DNA of 64,000 nucleotides from Streptomyces sp. NBC_01716 (GTDB lineage: Bacteria > Actinomycetota > Actinomycetes > Streptomycetales > Streptomycetaceae). Positions within the stretch are counted from its first letter, which is position 1. Each line of letters begins with the position of its first letter. Position numbers and translations under genes: made by a program. Where the stretch lies: positions 6,076,001 to 6,140,000 of the forward strand of contig NZ_CP109181.1 in NCBI RefSeq assembly GCF_036248275.1, read 5' to 3'. This document shows, piece by piece, positions 58,650 through 64,000 of the stretch. The notes beneath the pieces were generated by a model. The model searched no databases. It saw nothing but the letters and a program-made list of their open reading frames with translations, and had not been told where the DNA came from.

Positions 58650-59543
58650 TCAGGCCCTGTCCGGTGGAACTTCGCGGGCTCCCGCAGGGGCGCGGAGCTG
58701 TTCGGCCAGCCGGTCGAGTTCGGCCGCCGCGGCGGGCGAGGTGGCGTTGAGTCCGCTGTTCACGGCCGTTGGGCTCTTCAGGAAGCGCCGGAGCACGGCC
58801 ACCAGGAGCCCTTGCGGCAGAGCCCGCAACGCGGCGAACGCGCGAGGTACCGGCGGCGTCTTCATCGCGGCGAGGTTCTGCCGCATGAGGCGGAGCATGC
58901 TGCGGACCGCGGCCGGGTCGTCGGCCAGCGCTACCGGGCCGCCCGCCGCGTGTACCGCCTGTCCGAGCGGGACTTCGAACGCGGCGTGCGTCCTGAGCCA
59001 GGCATCCATCCGCGGCTCGGCCTTGGCGTTGATCCCGGCGGTACGGAACGTCTCCACGATCCGTACCAGTCGAGGGGTGGTGCGGCCGTCGGGCTCGCCG
59101 ATCGGTATCGCGACCCGGCGGGTGATGAAGTTGGTCTTGCGGTAGCGGATCACGTCGCCGTCCATCGTGCCGCCGGTCGTGGGGAAGCCGAGCAGCACCC
59201 GCTCGTGGCCGATCACCGCGCCCAGCGTCTCCGGGCCGGCTGCCCAGTTGAGCAGGAACAGCACGTCACCTTTGACACCGGCGAGTGATTCCAGCACCGC
59301 GTCCATCTGGTGGGTGCGGACGAAGACGGTGATCAGGTCGTACCCGCTGTCCGGGTGCTCGATCACCGGTACCGGCACCCGCCTGGCAGCCGGGCCGTCT
59401 TCCTCGGCGAGCCGCACTCCGTGCCGGCGCAGGGCGGTCAGGCGCTCGCCCCGGGCGAGGAGCGAGACGTCATGGCCGGCCTCGTGCATGCGGGCGGCGA
59501 ACAGGCTGCCGCAAACCCCGGCGCCGTACACGAGCAGCTTCAT
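58650..59543 (-). CDS. Ketopantoate-reductase-like (ApbA/PanE family) oxidoreductase
   Basis: The 297-residue protein starts at ATG 59543 (GGAAGAG upstream). It has the Rossmann motif KLLVYGAGVCGSLFAARMHEAGHDVSLLARG, DLITVFVRTHQMDAVL, NWAAGPETLGAVIG, PTTGGTMDGDVIRY and a C-terminal helical domain (HAAFEVPLGQAVHAAGG). The N-terminal G-x-G-x-x-G is intact. Sequence fits the broader PanE-like group used by TetR-controlled genes rather than a dedicated pantothenate gene. It is divergent from the TetR gene at 59614 and likely repressed by it. Confidence 0.85.
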   Translation of the reverse strand: MKLLVYGAGVCGSLFAARMHEAGHDVSLLARGERLTALRRHGVRLAEEDGPAARRVPVPVIEHPDSGYDLITVFVRTHQMDAVLESLAGVKGDVLFLLNWAAGPETLGAVIGHERVLLGFPTTGGTMDGDVIRYRKTNFITRRVAIPIGEPDGRTTPRLVRIVETFRTAGINAKAEPRMDAWLRTHAAFEVPLGQAVHAAGGPVALADDPAAVRSMLRLMRQNLAAMKTPPVPRAFAALRALPQGLLVAVLRRFLKSPTAVNSGLNATSPAAAAELDRLAEQLRAPAGAREVPPDRA

Positions 59544-59556
59544 GACAGCCCTCTTC

Positions 59557-59600
59557 CATACGTTCGTTTGATTCATACGTTCGTTTCATTCAAACATATG
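59557..59600. promoter_or_regulatory. TetR operator region with direct repeats
   Basis: CATACGTTCGTTT occurs at 59557-59569 and again at 59574-59586, 17 bp apart, followed by AAACATATG. The block fills the divergent promoter between the PanE-like and TetR genes. Confidence 0.65.
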
Positions 59601-59613
59601 TAGAGTCCCTCGT

Positions 59614-60243
59614 GTGGCGACCCCAGACACCCGCACCCAGATCCTCGACGCGGCCGAGCACCTCTTCGCCGAGCACGGATACCGCGGCACCTCGGTCCGC
59701 GCGATCACCAAACTCGCCGGAGCGAACCTGGCCGCCGTCGGCTACTACTTCGGCTCGAAGGCGGAGCTGATGGCCGCGGTCGCCCGCCGCGTGATCGAGC
59801 CCATCAACGCCGCCCAGAGCGCCGGGCTCGACAGACTGCTCGCCCGGACCCCCGAGCCATCGGTCGGCGAACTGGTGGAGGCATTCGCGGGGCCGCTGTT
59901 CGACGAGATGCCGGCCGGCGACGAGGGAAGCGCCCGGACGTCCCGGCTGATCGTGACGATCCTCAGCGACCCGGCCGAGGAGGCACGCAGCTGGACCGGC
60001 CCGGCCGAGGCCTCGGTCCGCGAGCGCTACCTCGCGGCCTTCGCGCGCGTACTGCCCGGCCTTTCCCCGGAAGAGCTGTGGTTCCGGATGCGGGGGATCC
60101 TTGCCGTGACGGCCGTCGACCGCCTTGAGGTCCACCAGCAGCCGTCCCCGGGCTGCGTGTCCCCGGCGGCGGGCGAGGCGGCCCGGCGATGGGCGATCAC
60201 GTTCCTGACGGCAGCGACGAGCGCGCCCCCGACCCGGACCTGA
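59614..60243 (+). CDS. TetR-family repressor
   Basis: The 209-residue product starts at GTG 59614. The helix-turn-helix is ILDAAEHLFAEHGYRGTSVRAITKLAGANLAAVGYYFGSKAELM; the C-terminal domain (AFAGPLFDEMPAGDEG, FARVLPGLSPEELWFRMRGIL) resembles the CecR/YbiH-type effector domain. It is divergent from the PanE-like gene and shares its operator region. The ligand is unknown. Confidence 0.92.
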   Translation: MATPDTRTQILDAAEHLFAEHGYRGTSVRAITKLAGANLAAVGYYFGSKAELMAAVARRVIEPINAAQSAGLDRLLARTPEPSVGELVEAFAGPLFDEMPAGDEGSARTSRLIVTILSDPAEEARSWTGPAEASVRERYLAAFARVLPGLSPEELWFRMRGILAVTAVDRLEVHQQPSPGCVSPAAGEAARRWAITFLTAATSAPPTRT

Positions 60244-60476
60244 CGCCCCAAGACCCGGGCCTTTGGGCCCGCCGCTTGGTCACTCCGCCGCGAAGTCCGC
60301 CAGATCACCCCGGACCGCAGCCAACTCCCCACTCGGCACACCCGATCGAGGGTGAGCTTGGCGTTGAACCATCCAACAACTTCGACCGTAGTTGATCAAC
60401 ACAGGGGCCACAGAGCCCGATGGATGAACACGGGGATCCCTGAATCATCTGTTCCAGAATACCGATCGGAAGACGT

Positions 60477-61580
60477 GTGCCTGTACTTTGCTGCCCAGCA
60501 GTCGATGTACCCGAATACACGATCAGCATGCAGGAGACGCTTGAGCTCGCGGAGCGCCTCCACCCTGATCACGATCAGCTGCCGTTGGCGCTCAAGCTGA
60601 TCGAAAATACCGGAGTACGGACCCGGCATCTGGTTCAGCCCATCGAAAGAACCCTGGCGCATCCGGGATTTGAGGAACGCAACCGAATTCATCTCCAGGA
60701 AGCGAAGGCCCGGATCCCGGCCGTGGTCGAGCGGGCGCTGCGGAATGCCGCGCTCAGTGCCGACCAGGTTGATGCCATCATCTACGTGTCGTGCACGGGA
60801 TACAGCATGCCGTCCCTGACCGCATGGATGATCAACAACCTGGGGTTTCGGGCGGACACACGCCAGTTGCCCATCTCGCAGATGGGTTGCGCCGCGGGTG
60901 GCGCTGCCATCAATCGTGCCAGTGACTTCTGCCGGGCCCATGCCGACGCGAATGTCCTGATAGTTTCCTGTGAATTCTGTTCACTCTGCTATCAACCGAC
61001 CGATATGACCGTGGGAAACCTGCTGTCCAACGGGTTGTTCGGGGACGCGGTGGCGGCCGCGGTCGTTCGTTCGGAGGGCGGCAGCGGAATACAGTTGGCG
61101 CGGAACGGATCGCACCTCGTGCCGAACACCGAGGATTGGATCTCGTACGCGGTGAAGGCCACCGGGTTCCATTTCCTGCTCGACCGAAGAGTTCCGGGGA
61201 CGATGAAGCAACTCGCCCCTGCTCTCATCGATCTGGCCGACAAGCACGGGTGGGACGCGGGCGCGCTCGACTTCTACATCATTCACGCCGGCGGACCGAG
61301 GATCCTCGACGACCTGTCTCTTTTCCTCGGCGTCGATCCAGCCATGTTCTCCTACAGCCGCAGCACCCTGACGGAGTACGGGAACATCGCCTCCGCCGTC
61401 GTACTCGACGCCCTGCGCCGACTGATCGAATCGGGGACCGTGCCGCACGGGGCACGGGGGATGCTCGCCGGGTTCGGGCCTGGCATCACTGCCGAAATCG
61501 CGCTGGGCACCTGGGTCGCCCCTGACGCACAACTCTCCACGCCGCTCCCCTCTCACGAAGAAAAGGAATTCGCACTGTGA
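60477..61580 (+). CDS. rppA: Type III polyketide synthase, 1,3,6,8-tetrahydroxynaphthalene synthase
   Basis: The 367-residue synthase starts at GTG 60477 (GGAAG upstream). It follows RppA almost word for word from memory: TRHLVQPIERTLAHPGFEERN, VSCTGYSMPSLTAWMINNLGFR, catalytic Cys138 in QMGCAAGGAA, VSCEFCSLCYQPTDM, the His in HAGGPRILDD, and the Asn in YGNIASAVVLDAL. The Cys-His-Asn triad is complete. It condenses five malonyl-CoA to THN, which oxidises to flaviolin and dark pigments. The next two genes overlap, forming a pigment operon. The 233-bp gap before it holds no recognised signal. Confidence 0.95.
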   Translation: MPVLCCPAVDVPEYTISMQETLELAERLHPDHDQLPLALKLIENTGVRTRHLVQPIERTLAHPGFEERNRIHLQEAKARIPAVVERALRNAALSADQVDAIIYVSCTGYSMPSLTAWMINNLGFRADTRQLPISQMGCAAGGAAINRASDFCRAHADANVLIVSCEFCSLCYQPTDMTVGNLLSNGLFGDAVAAAVVRSEGGSGIQLARNGSHLVPNTEDWISYAVKATGFHFLLDRRVPGTMKQLAPALIDLADKHGWDAGALDFYIIHAGGPRILDDLSLFLGVDPAMFSYSRSTLTEYGNIASAVVLDALRRLIESGTVPHGARGMLAGFGPGITAEIALGTWVAPDAQLSTPLPSHEEKEFAL

Positions 61581-62893
61581 CCATCTCGCCGAACGGCGTC
61601 AGTCAGCAGTTGACCATCGGAGGAGACCGTACGGTCAACCGGATCGGCTACGGCGCCATCAAGCTGACCGGGCCGGGATGCTGGGGGCCGCCGAAAGACC
61701 CGGATTCAGCTATCCGACTGCTGCGCCGCGCCGTGGAGTTGGGCGTCAACTTCATCAACACCGCGGATGCCTACGGGCCGGACTTCAACGAGCAGATCAT
61801 CCGCGAAGCACTGCATCCATACCCCGAAGACCTGGTGATCTGCACCAAGGGCGGCTTGTTGCGGCGTGGCCCCGGAGACTGGCGGGAGGGGTACATCGCC
61901 GCTTGTGGCCGGCCCGAGTACCTGCGCCAGCAGGTCGAGATGAGCCTGCGCAACCTGGGTCTGGACTGTCTCGACCTGTATCAGCTGCACAGCATCGACC
62001 CGACTGTGCCCCTCACGGACCAGGTGGGTGAGCTGCGACGGCTTCAGGATGAGGGGAAGATCCGGCACATCGGGCTTTCCTCCCAACCCGGAGTGACGAT
62101 AGAGCAGTTGAAGGAGGCGGCCAGTGTCGCCACGATCGCGTCGGTGGAGAACCTCTACAACATCGGCGACCGCACCGACGAGGCGGTCGTCAGGTATGCC
62201 GAGGAACACGGCATCGCCTACATCTGCTACTGGCCGCTGGGTAGCGGAAGCCTGCTGGCGTCGCACAGCAAGCTCGCCAAGGCGGCCGGCGAGATCGGAG
62301 TGAAGCCCGCCCAACTGGCCCTCGCCTGGCTGCTGCGCGACTCGCCCAGGACACTGCCGATCCCCGGCACAACGTCGATCGAGCACTTGGAGGAGAACCT
62401 GCGGGCGGCCGACATCCTGCTGGACGACGATCAGTGGGACGAGATCGCCCAAAGCTCCCGGGAGGAAGCTCCGACCCGGCCCTCCGCGCCCGTTCGGCGC
62501 GAACCGAAGGAACACCCGAACGTCGAAACCCTGCGATCGGTGTACGAGAACCTCTCATCCATCGGGGAGTACTCGGACGACGACGTCGTCCTGCACCCGG
62601 CCGGGCGCACCGAGCGCGATCCCGGAGATATCGTGGGCAAACCCGCGGTCGTGGCCCGGCAGGCGGCTCTTCTCGAACTTCACCACGGCACCACGGTGAT
62701 GGAGCTGGAGAGCATCACCGCCAACGACTACTTCGGGGCGGTGCTGGGCACCGTGCACACTCAGTACCCGCAGGTCGCGGCAGTGCGGTTCTGCGGACTC
62801 TGGCGCTTCCGGGACGGCCGAATCGTGGAGCACTGGGAGAACGCCTACAACACTCAGGAAGCCCTGAAAAAGCTGACGCAGGCTCATGGCTGA
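61577..62893 (+). CDS. Aldo/keto reductase fused to a SnoaL-like domain
   Basis: The 438-residue protein starts at GTG 61577, overlapping the rppA stop (GTGA). Residues about 10-290 form an AKR barrel: NRIGYGAIKLTGPGCWGPP, GVNFINTADAYGPDFNEQII (Asp, Tyr), EDLVICTKGG (Lys), DCLDLYQLHSIDP (His) and TLPIPGTTSIEHLEENL. Residues about 315-438 are SnoaL/NTF2-like: ETLRSVYENLSSIGEYSDDDVVLHPAG, CGLWRFRDGRIVEHWENAYNTQ. The fusion suggests one protein both reduces a naphthalene-derived ketone or quinone and binds or cyclises the product. I know no characterised enzyme with this layout. Confidence 0.9.
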   Translation: MTISPNGVSQQLTIGGDRTVNRIGYGAIKLTGPGCWGPPKDPDSAIRLLRRAVELGVNFINTADAYGPDFNEQIIREALHPYPEDLVICTKGGLLRRGPGDWREGYIAACGRPEYLRQQVEMSLRNLGLDCLDLYQLHSIDPTVPLTDQVGELRRLQDEGKIRHIGLSSQPGVTIEQLKEAASVATIASVENLYNIGDRTDEAVVRYAEEHGIAYICYWPLGSGSLLASHSKLAKAAGEIGVKPAQLALAWLLRDSPRTLPIPGTTSIEHLEENLRAADILLDDDQWDEIAQSSREEAPTRPSAPVRREPKEHPNVETLRSVYENLSSIGEYSDDDVVLHPAGRTERDPGDIVGKPAVVARQAALLELHHGTTVMELESITANDYFGAVLGTVHTQYPQVAAVRFCGLWRFRDGRIVEHWENAYNTQEALKKLTQAHG

Positions 62894-64000
62894 GGAATCC
62901 CCGGTGGACGACAGCCGAGTCTGGGACTGCCCCTTCCAGCACAACGAGGCACTTGAGTTCGATCCGCTCATGCTGCGGCTGCTCAATGAGGACCCTGTGG
63001 CGCGGATACGCATGCGACACGGGAGCGGCGAGGCATGGCTGGTGTCCCGGTACCGAGACGTACAGGTGGTCACCTCGGACCGCCGATTCAGCCGGGCCGC
63101 CGGCATCGGCCGGGACCTGCCGCGGATGACGCCGCAGCCCATAGCGCACTCGGACGCGATCAACAACATGGACCCTCCTGAGCACACCCGGTTTCGCCGG
63201 GCGATCGCTCAGGGGTTCACCCGCCCCGCCGTCGAGCGTCTGCGGCCCCGCACCGAGCGAGTGGTGAATCAGCTGCTGGACAACATGGCCGGGACGAGCG
63301 CCCCGGCCGACCTGGTCCAGCACTTGTCCTCTCCACTGCCTCTGGCGGTGACGAGTGAGATGTTCGGCATCCCCGAACGTGATCGGAGCTGGTTCCAGGA
63401 ACGGGCCGCGGCAGTCATGACGTTGGCGACCGGGCGGAGCGCCGAAGCAGCGCAGGCGAAGACGGATCTGCGCGGGTACTTCACCGAGCTGGCCGAGCGC
63501 AGGCGACGGGAGCCGGGTGACGACCTGCTGAGCGCGATGAGCAGGGCCGAAGGTGCCGACGAGCCGCTCACCGACACCGAGCTGGCCATGCTCGGGCAGG
63601 TGATCGTGGTCGCATCCGACACGTTGACCTTCGAGATCAGCAATTTGATCTACACCTTGCTCACCAGGGACACCCTCCTCGCCGAGCTCCGGACACGGCC
63701 CGAGCGGCTCCCTGCCGCGATAGAGGAGATGCTGCGGTTCATTCCCTTCCGACAGGGCGTCGGTATTCCACGGGTGGCCACCGAGGACGTGGAGCTGAGC
63801 GGGACAAGGATCCAAGCTGGTGACGCGGTACACGTGTCGTACCTGAACGCCAACCGGGACGGCGAAGTGTTCACCCGCCCGCACGAGTTGGACCCGCGAC
63901 GGGAATCGGCGCAGCACATGGTGTTCGGATACGGCCCGCACCGGTGTCCCGGCGCGCAGTTGGCCCGGATGGAGATGCAGGTCGCCTTGGCGGCGCTCCT
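62886..64000 (+). CDS. Cytochrome P450 of the rppA operon (partial at right edge)
   Basis: ATG 62886 overlaps the upstream stop by 8 nt. The 371 visible codons show a P450: WLVSRYRDVQVVTSDRRFSR, MDPPEHTRFRRAIAQGFT (helix C), VVASDTLTFEI with the I-helix acid-alcohol pair Asp245-Thr246, EEMLRFIPFRQ (ExxR) and FGYGPHRCPGAQLAR with haem Cys354. rppA-linked P450s (P450mel, CYP158) couple THN or flaviolin units into melanin-like polymers, and that is the likely job. Only the C-terminal end is missing. Confidence 0.93.
   Translation, partial: MAEESPVDDSRVWDCPFQHNEALEFDPLMLRLLNEDPVARIRMRHGSGEAWLVSRYRDVQVVTSDRRFSRAAGIGRDLPRMTPQPIAHSDAINNMDPPEHTRFRRAIAQGFTRPAVERLRPRTERVVNQLLDNMAGTSAPADLVQHLSSPLPLAVTSEMFGIPERDRSWFQERAAAVMTLATGRSAEAAQAKTDLRGYFTELAERRRREPGDDLLSAMSRAEGADEPLTDTELAMLGQVIVVASDTLTFEISNLIYTLLTRDTLLAELRTRPERLPAAIEEMLRFIPFRQGVGIPRVATEDVELSGTRIQAGDAVHVSYLNANRDGEVFTRPHELDPRRESAQHMVFGYGPHRCPGAQLARMEMQVALAAL

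Overview
The window reads as Streptomyces (or a very close relative) chromosome. GC is high, third codon positions are strongly G/C, GTG starts are common, and the gene families are typical of the genus: two AfsR/SARP regulators with NB-ARC and TPR parts, OpcA next to glucose-6-phosphate dehydrogenase, an RppA type III polyketide synthase, DUF4913 and a large secreted RHS protein.

Layout. 1-3.4 kb is ordinary chromosome: the 5' part of an ABC exporter, a xylulokinase, a YtxH protein, two tandem tRNA-Asn(GTT) genes and a tRNA with anticodon CAT. 3.3-20.6 kb is an island bounded by a direct repeat. The 3' 47 nt of the CAT tRNA recur at 20520-20566, as expected for site-specific integration at the anticodon stem. 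No integrase, excisionase or transfer gene is visible, so the island looks decayed. Its cargo is a LamG-domain secreted protein, a 2200-residue RHS protein with a compositionally distinct C-terminal tip, a lipoprotein that is a candidate immunity protein, a frameshifted collagen-like gene, and a cassette of XRE-TPR regulator, two tiny proteins, a GRDP-like protein and an APH-fold protein.

20.7-28.4 kb holds an aldo/keto reductase, a DesK/DesR-like two-component system divergent from an ABC-2 type exporter, and the first SARP. 28.5-54.9 kb is an accessory region of redox and small-molecule genes tied together by repeated GTTGAYGCRTCAAC-like palindromes, next to two paralogous MarR regulators (28.5 and 54.5 kb). 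A luciferase-like monooxygenase is intact at the left. At the right a gutted copy lies beside its FMN reductase partner, and an internally deleted pirin gene abuts the second MarR gene. Inside the region is a compact operon of an HpgT-like aminotransferase, a Dabb protein and a BacA-like prephenate decarboxylase, which is a plausible non-proteinogenic amino-acid pathway. Immediately upstream, 82-bp inverted repeats flank about 870 bp containing a promoter pair and could support inversion.

55-58.4 kb is a zwf-opcA-gnd operon for NADPH supply. 58.6-60.2 kb is a ketopantoate-reductase-like gene divergent from a TetR regulator. 60.5-64 kb is a translationally coupled operon of rppA (THN synthase), an aldo/keto reductase fused to a SnoaL-like domain, and a P450 cut by the window edge, likely for a polyketide pigment.

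All functional calls come from reading motifs and recalling families. No database search was run.
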